The position numbers were made by a program, and so were the translations under genes. A stretch of DNA of 64,000 bases from positions 2,914,001-2,978,000 of the forward strand of contig NZ_CP133777.1 in the NCBI RefSeq assembly GCF_034347385.1. The letters run 5' to 3'. Below the pieces are notes generated by a model. The model was not told the DNA's origin, did not search any database, and worked only from the letters and a program-made list of their open reading frames with translations. Below are positions 36,432 to 46,737 of the stretch, in pieces (the first letter of the stretch is position 1; the number at the start of each line of letters is the position of its first letter). This DNA is from Actimicrobium sp. CCC2.4 (GTDB lineage: Bacteria; Pseudomonadota; Gammaproteobacteria; Burkholderiales; Burkholderiaceae_D).

Positions 36432-37043
36432 TCAATCGAGCTCAGCGCGCAGGAACATGAGCAAGACGTCGCCATTGCCTTTGCTGCGCGACAGACGGGG
36501 AACATACGCGGCCATCAGCTTGGTCTTGCGGGTGCCGGCCGATACCACGGGCAAGATGCACGGGAAAGGTTTGCCGGAAAAATAATCGGCTCTGCTAATG
36601 AGCAGACCGGTCAACCCGACACCGGCTTCGTAGCCATGACCGAGAGGCTGCATCCATTGATGCAGATAGCCGGCCATCAGCTGCGGCTTGTAGTGAGAGT
36701 CGGAGATGGCCAGTCCGTACAGCGACTCTTCATTGTCGCTGGTGGTCCGGACTATCTTGCTATAGCCAAGTCCCCATGCTTTTTCATTGAGTTCGCGGAT
36801 CCGTTCGGCCGTATAGGTATGGCGGCCATGGCGGGCGTAGCCGGACAGAACGATGGACGCGACACCGTCATCGACAATATGTCGCAGCTTGTCGTCGTCC
36901 CGGCTCCACCAGGAGGCATCGGTACTGCTTGTCGAGAGGGGTGTGTCGTCGGCCGGCATGGCCTGAGCGGCGCGGTGTGCGCCCGACGGCAAGGTGATGA
37001 TGAGCATGACCAGAACAGCACTTGAGTAATTCATCGAGGACAT
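36432..37043 (-). CDS. pagP: Lipid A palmitoyltransferase PagP
   Basis: Outer-membrane beta-barrel enzyme that transfers palmitate from phospholipid to lipid A. It has 203 residues including a signal peptide (about 1-28, ending AAQA). The PagP pattern is visible in order: SGYARHGRHTYTAERIRELNEKAWGLGYSK, with a His in the position of catalytic His33 of E. coli PagP. SLYGLAISDSHYKPQLMAGYLHQW has the catalytic Asp-Ser pair. GVGLTGLLISRADYFSGKPFPCILPVVSAGT and the closing strand GDVLLMFLRAEL follow. ATG 37043 or 37034 are both possible. Expected to confer resistance to cationic peptides and membrane stress. Confidence 0.88.
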   Translation of the reverse strand: MSSMNYSSAVLVMLIITLPSGAHRAAQAMPADDTPLSTSSTDASWWSRDDDKLRHIVDDGVASIVLSGYARHGRHTYTAERIRELNEKAWGLGYSKIVRTTSDNEESLYGLAISDSHYKPQLMAGYLHQWMQPLGHGYEAGVGLTGLLISRADYFSGKPFPCILPVVSAGTRKTKLMAAYVPRLSRSKGNGDVLLMFLRAELD

Positions 37044-37260
37044 TGAATCGTCGAAAAAAAATTTATTGTGCTGTATTTCCGCAGTGTTGAAGCGATTTCC
37101 GGAGCAACTGCATCCTCCCCGCCACAGTCGCGCAAGATGGTTTACCCGAAGTTAACAGTAACCAGGAGTCGCGAAGCGGCTACCCGTCGACCCCTGTTAC
37201 TACTACCGGGTACGCAAACCGACTGCGCCCCGGCACGTAGAAAACGGGATCACTGCCGGG

Positions 37261-40200
37261 CTAGCCCACCCACTTGCGCGCATTGCGGAACATCCGCATC
37301 CACGGCGCGTCCTCGCCCCATTGCTCCGGATGCCACGAATGCAGCGTGCTGCGGAAGACCCGCTCGGCATGCGGCATCAGCACCGTGAAGCGACCATCCG
37401 GCGTGGTTACCGAACTGATGCCATCAGGCGATCCGTTCGGGTTATACGGATAATTTTCGGTGACATTGCCCTGATTATCGACATAGCGCAGTGCCACCAG
37501 CGCGGCATCGATATCACCGGTCAGCGCGAAGTCGGCATAGCCTTCGCCATGCGCCACCGCGATCGGGGTGCGGGTGCCGGCCATGCCATCAAAGAAGATT
37601 GACGGCGAAGCAGCGATCTCGACCATGCCGAAACGCGCCTCGAATTGTTCCGACTTGTTGCGGGTGAATTTCGGCCAGGCTTGTGCGCCGGGGATGATGG
37701 ATTTCAGATTGCTCATCATCTGGCAACCGTTGCAGATACCCAGGCCGAAGGTATCGGTGCGCTGGAAAAACGCCGCAAACTGTTCGGCCAGTGCCGGGTT
37801 GAACAGGATGGTCTTGGCCCAGCCTTCGCCGGCACCGAGCACATCGCCATACGAGAAGCCGCCGACCGCAATCACGCCCTTGAAATCCGCCAGCCGCGCG
37901 CGACCAGCAATCAGGTCGCTCATGTGCACGTCGATCGCCGTGAAGCCGGCCTTGTGCATAACGTAGGCGGTTTCGATATGCGAATTGACGCCCTGCTCGC
38001 GCAGGATCGCGACCTTGGGCCGCACGCCGGTGGCAATGAAGGGTGCGGCGATGTCTTCCTGCGGGTCGAAAGTCAGCACCGGCGAGATGCCCGGATCAGC
38101 CTTGTCGAGGATGCGGGCATATTCGGCATCGGCGCATTCCGGATTGTCGCGCAGACGCGCGATGCGCCAGCTGGTCTCGCTCCAGAAGTGATGCAGGTCA
38201 ATGCGTGGCGGCTGATAAATTACCTTGGCGTCGCGCGTAAATTCGATCGTGCCGCGCTCGTTGAGCTTGCCGATGATATGACTGCAGGCACCCAGATTGA
38301 AGCTGCGCAGCACGTTCATGACGTCGGATTTTTCGTCGGCCCGAACCTGGATCACGGCACCGAGTTCTTCGCAGAACAAGGCGCGCAAGGTCAGTTCGTT
38401 GCGTCGCTCGCTGACTTGCGAAGCCCAGTTTTTGGAATCGCCCCAGTCGGCCGCGTGCTCGCTTTCCATTGCAATGATGTCGAGGTTGACGGTCACGCCG
38501 GCACGACCGGCAAAGGCCATTTCGCACAGGGTTGCAAACAGGCCGCCGTCGGAACGGTCGTGGTACGCGAGCAAGCGTTGTTCGGTATTGAGTTGCTGGA
38601 TTGCCGCAAAAAATGCCTTGAGGTCATCGGCACTATCGAGGTCCGGTGCGGTGTCGCCAATCTGCTGGAACACCTGCGCCAGCGCTGATGCGCCGATACG
38701 GTTTTTGCCACGGCCCAGGTCGATCAGGATCAGTGCCGTCTCGCCCATGTCGGACCGCAATTGCGGCGTCAGCGAGCGGCGGATATCCGTCACCGGCGCG
38801 AACGCAGAGACGATCAGCGAGACCGGCGACATCACCGATTTGTCGGCGGCATCTTCTTTCCAGGTAGTGCGCATCGACAGCGAATCCTTGCCGACCGGGA
38901 TGCTGATGCCCAGCGCCGGACACAGCTCCATGCCGATCGCCTTGACGGTATCGAACAGTGCAGCGTCCTGCCCCGGCTGACCGCAGGCCGCCATCCAGTT
39001 GGCCGACAGCTTGATGTCCGAGATGTCGGCAATCGCCGCGGCAGCGATGTTGGTGATCGCTTCGCCGACCGCCATCCGGCCCGAGGCGGCGGCATTGATG
39101 ACGGCCAGCGGCGTGCGCTCGCCCATCGCCATCGCTTCGCCCAGATACCCCTCGAAACTCATGGCAGTAACGGCGCAATCGGCTACCGGCACTTGCCACG
39201 GTCCGACCATCTGGTCGCGCACGCTGGTGGCACCGACGGTACGGTCCCCGATCGTGATCAGGAAGGATTTGTCGCCGACCGTCGGCAGACGCAGCACGCG
39301 CTGACCGGCATCGGCCAGGTCGATGCCGGTCAGGTCGATCGGCGGGAATTGCTGGATCAGGTGACTGGCTTCGCGGTGCATTTTCGGCGGTTTGCCGAGC
39401 AGGACATTCATCGGCATGTCGACCGGCGTGTTGCCGTGGGCCGGATCGACCACCTTCAGCTGGCGCTCTTCGGTTGCGGTACCGACGACGGCAAACAGGC
39501 AGCGCTCGCGCTGGCAAAAATACGTGAACAGCGGCAGGCTGTCGGGATCAATCGCCAGCACGTAACGCTCTTGCGATTCATTACTCCAGATTTCTTTTGG
39601 TGCCATGCCGCTCTCTTCCAGCGGCACCTTGCGCAGGTCGAAGATCGCCCCGCGTTTTGCATCGTTGGTGATTTCCGGGAAGGCATTCGACAAGCCGCCG
39701 GCACCGACGTCATGAATCGACAGCACAGGATTGTCTTCACCCATCTGCCAGCAGCAATTGATGACTTCCTGCGCACGTCGCTCCATCTCCGGATTGCCGC
39801 GCTGGACCGAATCAAAATCAAGGTCGGCGGTATTGGACCCGGTCGCCATTGACGAGGCGGCGCTGCCGCCCATGCCGATGCGCATGCCCGGACCACCCAA
39901 CTGGATCAGCAGGCTTCCTACCGGCAGGTCATTCTTTTTGGTGTGCTGGTCGGCGATGCTACCGATACCGCCGGCGATCATGATCGGCTTGTGATAGCCG
40001 AACACGGTACCGCTGACATGCTGTTCGTAGGTGCGGAAATAGCCGCTCAGAATAGGCCGGCCGAATTCATTGTTGAACGCGGCGGCACCGATCGGACCAT
40101 CGATCATGATGTGCAATGCCGAGGCAATCCGGTCCGGTTTGCCGTAGACCAGTCCCGGGACTTTTGCGCTGGCGACCGGAGTCGTCACGTCGTGGGCGTT

Positions 40201-41274
40201 TTCCCAGCCGTGCACGGCACCGGGCAACATCAGGTTCGATACCGTGAAGCCGCACAGGCCGGCCTTCGGCTTGGCACCGCGACCGGTCGCACCTTCATCG
40301 CGGATCTCGCCGCCGGCACCGGTGGCAGCACCCGGAAATGGCGCAATCGCGGTCGGATGGTTGTGCGTCTCGACCTTCATCAGGATATGGGTCAGTTCCT
40401 GCGACGGCGCGTACTCGTTGCCGGCGGCACCGCCACGCGGATAAAAGCGCATCACGCTGGCGCCTTCGATGATCGACGAATTGTCGCTGTAGGCCACGAT
40501 GGTGCCTTGCGGGTGCAGCTCATGGGTATTGCGGATCATGCCGAACAGGGTCTTGTCCTGTGCGACGCCATCGATGGTCCAGTCGGCATTGAAGATCTTG
40601 TGGCGGCAGTGTTCGGAATTGGCTTGCGCGAACATCATCAGTTCGACATCGGTCGGATTGCGTCCGGCTTGAGTGAAGGCATCGGCCAGGTACGTAATCT
40701 CATCGGGCGACAGCGCCAGTCCGAGTTCGGTATTAGCCATCACCAGCGCGGCCTTGCCGCCACCGATCAGGTCGATCGCCGCCAGCGGCTTGGCATCGAG
40801 TTCGCGGAACAGCGCTGCCGCATCGCTGGCCTGGCGCAACACCATCTCGGTCATGCGGTCGTGCAGCGCATCGGCGACGCCGTGCACGCTGGCATCGGCC
40901 AGGTGCTTGACGCCGCGCAGCAGGCCCGCCTTGACGCGCACGTGATAAACGATGCCGCGCTCGATGCGGCGGATTGGCGTCATACCGCAATTGTGGGCGA
41001 TGTCGGTGGCCTTGCTGGCCCACGGCGAGATCGTTCCAAAACGCGGAATGACGACAAATTCATCGCCATCGGCAGCACCGGAAAACGGCTCGCCGTAGGT
41101 CAGCAAACCCTCCAGCCGATCCAGCTCGGGCTGGGTCAGCGTGGTGCTGGTATCGACAAAATGCAGGTAGCGACCCGTGACAGAAATGATCGCGTGATCG
41201 ACCTTCTGCAGTTGCGCTAACAGGCGTTGGGAACGGAAAGCGGAGAGCGCGTTGGAGCCCGGCAAAATCAACAT
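37261..41274 (-). CDS. purL: Phosphoribosylformylglycinamidine synthase PurL (single-chain)
   Basis: Fourth step of de novo purine synthesis: converts FGAR, glutamine and ATP to FGAM. The 1337-residue large-type enzyme is the form typical of Proteobacteria. The FGAR-AT linker and PurM-like ATP-binding domains carry [12 protein letters not shown]-type (ANSEHCRHK) and [27 protein letters not shown]. The C-terminal class I glutaminase domain (about 1070-1337) has catalytic Cys in [13 protein letters not shown] and the VLGAGEGW and HGEG-type motifs. I chose the ATG at 41274; the 32-residue upstream extension lies in repeat-like intergenic sequence. Monocistronic. Confidence 0.98.
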   Translation of the reverse strand: MLILPGSNALSAFRSQRLLAQLQKVDHAIISVTGRYLHFVDTSTTLTQPELDRLEGLLTYGEPFSGAADGDEFVVIPRFGTISPWASKATDIAHNCGMTPIRRIERGIVYHVRVKAGLLRGVKHLADASVHGVADALHDRMTEMVLRQASDAAALFRELDAKPLAAIDLIGGGKAALVMANTELGLALSPDEITYLADAFTQAGRNPTDVELMMFAQANSEHCRHKIFNADWTIDGVAQDKTLFGMIRNTHELHPQGTIVAYSDNSSIIEGASVMRFYPRGGAAGNEYAPSQELTHILMKVETHNHPTAIAPFPGAATGAGGEIRDEGATGRGAKPKAGLCGFTVSNLMLPGAVHGWENAHDVTTPVASAKVPGLVYGKPDRIASALHIMIDGPIGAAAFNNEFGRPILSGYFRTYEQHVSGTVFGYHKPIMIAGGIGSIADQHTKKNDLPVGSLLIQLGGPGMRIGMGGSAASSMATGSNTADLDFDSVQRGNPEMERRAQEVINCCWQMGEDNPVLSIHDVGAGGLSNAFPEITNDAKRGAIFDLRKVPLEESGMAPKEIWSNESQERYVLAIDPDSLPLFTYFCQRERCLFAVVGTATEERQLKVVDPAHGNTPVDMPMNVLLGKPPKMHREASHLIQQFPPIDLTGIDLADAGQRVLRLPTVGDKSFLITIGDRTVGATSVRDQMVGPWQVPVADCAVTAMSFEGYLGEAMAMGERTPLAVINAAASGRMAVGEAITNIAAAAIADISDIKLSANWMAACGQPGQDAALFDTVKAIGMELCPALGISIPVGKDSLSMRTTWKEDAADKSVMSPVSLIVSAFAPVTDIRRSLTPQLRSDMGETALILIDLGRGKNRIGASALAQVFQQIGDTAPDLDSADDLKAFFAAIQQLNTEQRLLAYHDRSDGGLFATLCEMAFAGRAGVTVNLDIIAMESEHAADWGDSKNWASQVSERRNELTLRALFCEELGAVIQVRADEKSDVMNVLRSFNLGACSHIIGKLNERGTIEFTRDAKVIYQPPRIDLHHFWSETSWRIARLRDNPECADAEYARILDKADPGISPVLTFDPQEDIAAPFIATGVRPKVAILREQGVNSHIETAYVMHKAGFTAIDVHMSDLIAGRARLADFKGVIAVGGFSYGDVLGAGEGWAKTILFNPALAEQFAAFFQRTDTFGLGICNGCQMMSNLKSIIPGAQAWPKFTRNKSEQFEARFGMVEIAASPSIFFDGMAGTRTPIAVAHGEGYADFALTGDIDAALVALRYVDNQGNVTENYPYNPNGSPDGISSVTTPDGRFTVLMPHAERVFRSTLHSWHPEQWGEDAPWMRMFRNARKWVG

Positions 41275-41410
41275 GGCGAGAGGAAGGTTGGTGTGACGCC
41301 GACGACGGGGCCACGGGTTGGATCGGAAAGGCCGGATTATACCGTGCCGGCACGCGCTCCGCGGAGGCAATGGCGGGTGCGGTGTGTGACGGCCTGCCGT
41401 GGCGGGCCGC

Positions 41411-41466
41411 GCACTTATGCCCGTATTTTGTGAATAACTTTGTGCATAACCGTGCTGGACACGCTC
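41411..41466 (-). repeat. 56-base repeat with paired DnaA-box-like sites, copy 1
   Basis: Differs from the copy at 42560-42615 by one base in 56. On the minus strand it contains TTATGCACA (41449-41441) and TTATTCACA (41437-41429), both matching the DnaA box pattern TTATNCACA, three bases apart in the same orientation. It is 137-192 bases upstream of the purL start. Confidence 0.75.
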
Positions 41467-41597
41467 GCAGGCCAGACCTGGCCTGGCCTCGCACAGCTGC
41501 CTTTTATTTGGGCAGGCTGATGTAACGGGAAGATGGGTGAGGATTGATCGGGTTCTTCGTTGCGGGTGGAGGATGATTGGTGCACGACAGTGGGTCG

Positions 41598-41639
41598 GGT
41601 TTGGGGTTTGGGGTTTGGGGTTTGGGGTTTGGGGTTTGG
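41598..41639 (+). repeat. Heptamer tandem array, unit TTTGGGG
   Basis: About six perfect copies of a seven-base unit (GGGGTTT in another register). The G-runs on the plus strand could fold as a G-quadruplex. It is followed within 20 bases by one arm of the dispersed CTGAGCTTGTCGAAGG repeat (41656-41678). Confidence 0.85.
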
Positions 41640-41655
41640 TCGCCCCCCACGAACC

Positions 41656-41678
41656 GTTCGGCCTGAGCTTGTCGAAGG
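41656..41678 (+). repeat. Dispersed repeat R2, single arm
   Basis: Contains CTGAGCTTGTCGAAGGC preceded by CGTTCGG. The same arm occurs at 42528-42549 and as inverted pairs at 49079-49138 and 60510-60557. This motif is common in many proteobacterial genomes. Confidence 0.75.
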
Positions 41679-41757
41679 CTCGCCGGACTGTCTAGTATGG
41701 CTGCGGGGGTGCTAAAACTACCAGCGCTCCGCCACGGCCTAGCCGGGAGCGGCCCGC

Positions 41758-42064
41758 ATAAGCGCTAACGTTCCTGGACAGCACGCTTCGCAAGTTGGGT
41801 TGGGTTGCGAAGCTCAGCATTCATGCGGGTTACGGTCGCCGGTAGCTTGGTTTTTTTGTGCTTCGCCACGACCAAGCCGGGAGCGGCCCGGCAGCCGGTC
41901 ACTTCTTTTTGCTTCGCCAAAAAGTAAGTAACCAAGAAAAAGGCGACCGCGATGCGGCTGCCCTGCGGGTTCCCAAAAACGGTAGTCAGGCAAGGGGAGT
42001 GCCGCAAACTCGCTGCGCTCAGACAGTGCGGCCCTCTTATCCCTTGCCTGACTACCGTTTTTGG
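41758..42064 (+). repeat. Long dispersed repeat R3, copy 1, with perfect 24-bp hairpin
   Basis: Starts ATAAGCGCTAAC and is similar to 48879-49070. From about 41900 to its end it matches the inverted copy at 60702-61010. It ends in a hairpin unit with 24-base perfect arms (41973-41996 and 42041-42064) around a 44-base loop that has its own inner stem GCCGCA/TGCGGC. Confidence 0.8.
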
Positions 42065-42143
42065 CAGCTGCCTCAATGCGGAACAAGTCAAGGTCAACAA
42101 CCACGGCAAAAGCAACCGCAACTTCCAAAGCAACTTCAAAAAC

Positions 42144-42170
42144 AACTTCAACTTCAACTTCAACTTCAAC
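42144..42170 (+). repeat. Hexamer array AACTTC
   Basis: Four to five copies of ACTTCA, preceded by less regular CAACTTCAAAAACAACTTC. It sits between two R3 hairpin units. Confidence 0.75.
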
Positions 42171-42178
42171 GACACGGG

Positions 42179-42226
<48 letters not shown>

Positions 42227-42269
42227 GTTGAAGTGGTCGTTGACGTTGACCTGTTCCGCATTGAGATAG

Positions 42270-42367
42270 CTGCCAAAAGCCGGAGCCAGTCAGGGGGAAG
42301 GCCGCAAACTCGCTACGCTCAGACAGTGCGGCCTTCTGATCCCCTGCCTGACTCACCTTGTTGGCAG
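42270..42367 (+). repeat. R3 hairpin unit, second copy in the island
   Basis: Arms CTGCCAAAAGCCGGAGCCAG and their counterpart ending CCTTGTTGGCAG enclose the same conserved loop as unit 1 (GCCGCAAACTCGCTACGCTC...). The arms are diverged relative to 41973-42064. Confidence 0.75.
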
Positions 42368-42469
42368 CAGTCTTTTATGCGGAATTCAACACCAAACACA
42401 GCCTTGATATTTGGATGATGGTCGGGCTCGCTTTGCGCGAGCGTGATGGCTGGAAGACGGCGGTGGTCT

Positions 42470-42512
42470 GGTTTTGGGTTTTGGGTTTTGGGTTTTGGGT
42501 TTTGGGTTTTGA
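42470..42512 (+). repeat. Heptamer tandem array, unit TTTTGGG
   Basis: Six copies of a seven-base unit differing by one base from the array at 41598-41639. It is likewise followed by an R2 arm (42528-42549) and then the 56-base block. Confidence 0.85.
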
Positions 42513-42527
42513 TGGCGGCCCACAAAC

Positions 42528-42549
42528 CGTTCGTCCTGAGCTTGTCGAA
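42528..42549 (+). repeat. Dispersed repeat R2, single arm
   Basis: CGTTCGTCCTGAGCTTGTCG followed by AACGC; same arm as at 41656-41678 with a mismatch in the last bases. Confidence 0.7.
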
Positions 42550-42559
42550 CGCACGTCAG

Positions 42560-42615
42560 GCACTTATGCCCGTATTTTGTGAATAACTTTGTGCATAACC
42601 GTACTGGACACGCTC
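42560..42615 (-). repeat. 56-base repeat with paired DnaA-box-like sites, copy 2
   Basis: Same orientation as copy 1. The minus strand carries TTATGCACA (42598-42590) and TTATTCACA (42586-42578). The two copies bracket the 1.15-kb repeat island. Confidence 0.75.
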
Positions 42616-42700
42616 CCGAGCCAGTAGCTGCCTGGCTTGACGCGAGCGCCTTTTATTTAGGCAGCGAACGAATGCGCTGCACATTCACCCTTGGCCTAAC

Positions 42701-43738
42701 TCAATCCCCATCGCGGAAAGCATGATAAATCTCCAGCACCGCATCCCAGTCCTCAAAAAAAGCATCGACGCAGACCGGATCAAAATGACTGCCCGACCCT
42801 TCGAGAATCAGCGCGACGGCACGATCGAGTTCCCATGCCGGCTTGTACGGCCGCGCAGAAGTCAGCGCATCGAACACGTCAGCCACCGCGATGATGCGGC
42901 CGTACAGCGGAATCTGTTCGCCGGCGAGGCCGTTCGGGTAGCCGCTGCCATCGAATTTTTCATGGTGCGTCAGGGCGATCGCGGCAGCGACCTGCAGCAG
43001 CGGCGACGCGCTGCCGCGCAGGATGTCGGCACCGATCTGGGCGTGGGTACGCATGATCTCCATCTCGGCCGCATCGAGCCGGCCCGGTTTAAGCAGGATG
43101 TTGTCCGGAATCCCGACCTTGCCGATATCGTGCATCGGTGCCGCGTCGCCCAGCAGATCCTGTTCGGCCGGGCCGAGTCCCATGTTGGCCGCCAGCAGTC
43201 GGGCATATTTACTCAGGCGTACCAGATGCGCACCGGTTTCCGGATCGCGGTATTCGGCGGCGCGCGACAGGCGCAGGATCGCTTCGCGTTCGCGCGCAAC
43301 GATTTCGCGGGTCGCCTTGGCGACCTCTCCGGCCAGCCACTCGGCGCGACTAGCCAGCTGTTGCTGCGCGACGCGCAAGGCCAGCAGGTTCGAGACACGC
43401 GCGCGCAATTCAGTCTTGTTGATCGGCTTGGTCAAAAAATCATTGGCCCCCAGTTGCAATGCCTTGTGCCGCACTTCGGTCTGGATATCGGCCGTCACCA
43501 TGACGATAGGCACATCGCCCCTGCCAGGCAATTGCCGGAATACCTGCAAAAATTCCAGACCATCCATCTCCGGCATCATGTAGTCGACCAGCAGCAAATC
43601 CGGCGCGTTATCCCGGCACCATGCCAGCGCCTTGAGCGGTTCGTCCATCCTGACCGGCGTCACCTCGGGGATCGCCTGCAGCATGTGAGAAAACAGGGCT
43701 AGGTTGGTGAGGTCATCGTCGACGATCAGGACAATCAT
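42701..43738 (-). CDS. Response regulator with HD-GYP c-di-GMP phosphodiesterase domain
   Basis: A 345-residue RpfG-type output protein. Receiver domain 1-120 with phosphoacceptor D52 (LLLVDYMMPEMDG) and TKPI; helical linker 125-160; HD-GYP domain 160-340. Metal and catalytic residues are visible in MHDIGKVGIPDNILLKPG (HD, about residue 203), THAQIGADIL, LTHHEKFDGSGYPNGLAGEQIPLYGRI (GYP-type loop) and VADVFDALTSARPYKP. It should hydrolyse c-di-GMP when phosphorylated. Its start overlaps the hybrid kinase stop by four bases, so the kinase is the obvious phosphodonor. Last gene of the cheY-cheZ operon. Confidence 0.95.
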   Translation of the reverse strand: MIVLIVDDDLTNLALFSHMLQAIPEVTPVRMDEPLKALAWCRDNAPDLLLVDYMMPEMDGLEFLQVFRQLPGRGDVPIVMVTADIQTEVRHKALQLGANDFLTKPINKTELRARVSNLLALRVAQQQLASRAEWLAGEVAKATREIVAREREAILRLSRAAEYRDPETGAHLVRLSKYARLLAANMGLGPAEQDLLGDAAPMHDIGKVGIPDNILLKPGRLDAAEMEIMRTHAQIGADILRGSASPLLQVAAAIALTHHEKFDGSGYPNGLAGEQIPLYGRIIAVADVFDALTSARPYKPAWELDRAVALILEGSGSHFDPVCVDAFFEDWDAVLEIYHAFRDGD

Positions 43739-46737
43739 GGCGTTTCTTTCATTCGTTGGACCAGGTCAACCAGGCGGATAAAGGCGGGCTGCATCGCCTC
43801 ATGGAGTTGTTTGAGTCTGGGCAGGTCGCCCGCGTGGCTGGCGCGGTCGGCACTGCGCGCCAGACCGGCCAGCTCATCCATGCCCAGCGTCGCGCTCGAT
43901 CCGACCAGCCGATGGCACAGCGCACCCGCCTGCCGGAAATCCGCGCTCGCAATGGCGCTGCCGAGCTGGCTAAAAATCGGCGGCGTGGTCGACAGAAAAA
44001 GGTCGAGCATGCCGTGCTGCGCGTCGACATCGTCCTCGAACATATCGTGCAAGCGGCGCATATCGAGCAGCAAGGGCGCACTGACACTGACCGCCGCGGC
44101 TTCCAGCACCGGGGTCGCTGCACCTGCCGCGGCAACCGGCAAACGCTGCGCCAGCATGTCAGCCAGCAGCTCGCGCCGGATCGGCTTGGACAGGTAATCA
44201 TCCATGCCGGCTTCCAGGCAGCGTTCGCGATCGCCCTGCATCGCGTTGGCCGTCATCGCGACAATCTGGATGTGGCCGCCACCGGCTTGCTCGGACTGCC
44301 GGATCCGGCGCGTTGCCTCGAAGCCGTCCATGACCGGCATCTGGCAATCCATCAGCACCAGCGCATACGGCACGGTGGCCAGCGCATCGAGGGCCTCCTG
44401 CCCGTTCGACGCGACATCAACGGCATAGCCCATCTGGCTTAGCTGATGCACGGCGAGCTTTTGATTGATCAGGTTGTCTTCGACCAGCAGGAGCAGCCGA
44501 TGATCGCCCCGATCATGTTCCGTCCTGACCGGTACCGGTGCTTCGCGCCTGTCGACAACGACCGGCACGACGGCCTGACGCCGCTCCAGCGCATCGCTGA
44601 GCGCATCGAAGAGGGTCGACTGGCGCAGCGGTTGCTGCAGGCTGGCATGGAAGCCCTGCGCGGGGGCCCGTTCGCGCGCCGCATCGCTGTCGGCCAGCAA
44701 AATGAAGCGGCTCTCCGGCGCACTGTCGGCCAGCGCCGAGCGCAATACCCCGGCCGTCATGTCCGGTAGCGCCGAATCAATCAGCACCACTTGCTTGAGA
44801 CTGCCCGCCAGATGACGTTTTTGCTGCGCCAGCGCCTGCGCCGCAGAATCGACCACCAGTACGGGCATGCCCCACGACTTCATATAAGCGCTCAGGATGT
44901 GGGCCTGAATACGGTGGGGCTGCACCACCAGTACTGCAGTGCGGGCATGTTCCGTCAACACCACTTTCGCGGCGCTGCCGGCAACCACTGTCACCGGCAA
45001 CTCGAACCAGAAGGTCGAACCGACACCGGGCTTGCTGTCGACCCCGATATGCCCGCCCATCAATTCCACCAGCCGCTTGCAGATCGACAGCCCCAGTCCT
45101 GTGCCGCCGTATTTACGCGTCACCGATCCATCGGCCTGGACAAACGGATTGAACAGCATGGCGATCACCGGTGCGGTGATACCGATGCCGGTATCGGCGA
45201 CCTCGAAGCGCACCGTGCACAGATCATGCTGACGGTCGACCTGCCGGACCAGGATCCGGACTTCGCCGGCGGGCGTGAACTTGACCGCATTGCCGATCAG
45301 GTTGAGCAGGACCTGGCGCAAGCGGCCGGCATCGACCGACACGGTCACCGGCAGGTCCGGTTCGACAAAGCACAGCAGGCGCAAACCCTGTTTGCGCGCT
45401 TTTACCGCGAGTGCGTCGACACTGCCTTCGACCAATGACAGCAAATGACAATCGGTCGCCTCGATGGTCAACTTGCCGGCATCGATACGTGAAAAATCCA
45501 GGATCTCGTCGATGATGACCATCAGCGCATTGGCTGAATCCTCGATCGCCACGGTGAATTCTTCCTGCTGCGCATCGAGCGCCGTTTCGCGCAGCAATCC
45601 GGACATCCCGATCACGGCATTCATCGGCGTACGGATCTCGTGACTGACCGTCGAGAGGAACTCACCGCGTGCAGCGTTGGCTTGCTCGGCGACGATTTTT
45701 GCGCTCTTGAGCGCCACTTCGACGACCTCACGGTGACGCATCACGCGCCACAGCACCGCCGTATACACCAGCACCACGACAGTAAGCAGCGCACCCAGCC
45801 AGTTCAGATTGCCGGCACCGGCCGACCAGCGCTGCACGGCATGCGCCTCGGACATGCCGACCATGGCCACCAGCGGAAATTTGCGGGCCGCCTGGAAGTT
45901 AACGATGTAAGCATCCTCCTCGCCCATCGTGTAACGGAACTGGCCATGCTCGATATGGCGGGCCAGATCGGCGAACAGCGGCAGGCGGATATGGTTCTGG
46001 TTGACCGCGAACCCGACCGCGGCCGTTCCTGCCAGCACGTTGCCCTGGTAATCGAGCAGCGTCGCATTGGTCACTTCGGCACCGAGAACGGCACGATAGT
46101 GCGGGAACAGTGAACCCGGATTGACCGCCAACAGCATCCTCACCGGCATACCGCGCAATGTCGCGTTGCGCACGAACGGAATCACGTAAGCCTGCGCCAG
46201 GCCCGCTCCGGGGGCCGGCTGTGTGCCATCGATTTCATCAAAGTCACGCACGAATTGCGGCCGTCCCGGCGTCATCGTGTCACCCTGCGGCCCCGTCAAT
46301 CCGAGTTGGGCAAGATCAAGCTGGCGTCCCGCCAGACTCCGGTTGGAACTGAACAGTACCTTGCCGCCGGCGTCCAGCACCGAGATCGAGCGCAGCCGGG
46401 TTGAACTGTGCAGTGCGGCTTCGATCAGTGAGGTGGTACGCATTGCGCCGTCGTCCGGACTCTGCTGGTCGATGGCAAGCATGAGCACCTGCAGCGCACT
46501 GTCGATAGCCGCCAGCGCTTCGGAAACATGACTCTCGAGCGCACTGACATACAGCCTGCCATGCTCGGCTTCTGCCGCTAGTGCGAGGGTGCGCGTGTGC
46601 CGCCCGAACAGGGCCATGCCGAGCAAAATGATGCAGGCAAACAGGACACCCGACCCCATGAAAAAATAGCTGGCATTCCAGCCGGGCAGGATTTTTTTCA
46701 GCCAGGGAGATTGCTGAAAAGAGGCGCGCATCGACAC
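43735..46737 (-). CDS. Hybrid sensor histidine kinase with degenerate receiver, receiver and Hpt
   Basis: A 1000-residue membrane kinase. TM1 (about 25-45), a large periplasmic Cache-like sensor (50-310), and TM2 (about 315-335). HisKA has SHEIRTPMNAVIGM (His near 366), and HATPase has NAVKFTPAGEV and GTGLGLSI. A receiver-like module at about 600-710 reads AVLVVQPHRIQAH and lacks the acidic pocket. A canonical receiver has Asp in VLMDCQMPVMDG near 797. A C-terminal Hpt has LCHRLVGSSATLGM near 940. A full His-Asp-His relay is thus present and can pass phosphate to the coupled HD-GYP regulator. Start is GTG 46737 (ATG 46731 possible). A periplasmic binding protein encoded just upstream may present its ligand. 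Confidence 0.92.
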   Translation of the reverse strand: MSMRASFQQSPWLKKILPGWNASYFFMGSGVLFACIILLGMALFGRHTRTLALAAEAEHGRLYVSALESHVSEALAAIDSALQVLMLAIDQQSPDDGAMRTTSLIEAALHSSTRLRSISVLDAGGKVLFSSNRSLAGRQLDLAQLGLTGPQGDTMTPGRPQFVRDFDEIDGTQPAPGAGLAQAYVIPFVRNATLRGMPVRMLLAVNPGSLFPHYRAVLGAEVTNATLLDYQGNVLAGTAAVGFAVNQNHIRLPLFADLARHIEHGQFRYTMGEEDAYIVNFQAARKFPLVAMVGMSEAHAVQRWSAGAGNLNWLGALLTVVVLVYTAVLWRVMRHREVVEVALKSAKIVAEQANAARGEFLSTVSHEIRTPMNAVIGMSGLLRETALDAQQEEFTVAIEDSANALMVIIDEILDFSRIDAGKLTIEATDCHLLSLVEGSVDALAVKARKQGLRLLCFVEPDLPVTVSVDAGRLRQVLLNLIGNAVKFTPAGEVRILVRQVDRQHDLCTVRFEVADTGIGITAPVIAMLFNPFVQADGSVTRKYGGTGLGLSICKRLVELMGGHIGVDSKPGVGSTFWFELPVTVVAGSAAKVVLTEHARTAVLVVQPHRIQAHILSAYMKSWGMPVLVVDSAAQALAQQKRHLAGSLKQVVLIDSALPDMTAGVLRSALADSAPESRFILLADSDAARERAPAQGFHASLQQPLRQSTLFDALSDALERRQAVVPVVVDRREAPVPVRTEHDRGDHRLLLLVEDNLINQKLAVHQLSQMGYAVDVASNGQEALDALATVPYALVLMDCQMPVMDGFEATRRIRQSEQAGGGHIQIVAMTANAMQGDRERCLEAGMDDYLSKPIRRELLADMLAQRLPVAAAGAATPVLEAAAVSVSAPLLLDMRRLHDMFEDDVDAQHGMLDLFLSTTPPIFSQLGSAIASADFRQAGALCHRLVGSSATLGMDELAGLARSADRASHAGDLPRLKQLHEAMQPAFIRLVDLVQRMKETP

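Noticed and set aside
39943-41220. 425-residue plus-strand frame opposite purL
   Set aside because: Antisense to highly conserved PurL sequence; no ribosome-binding site.
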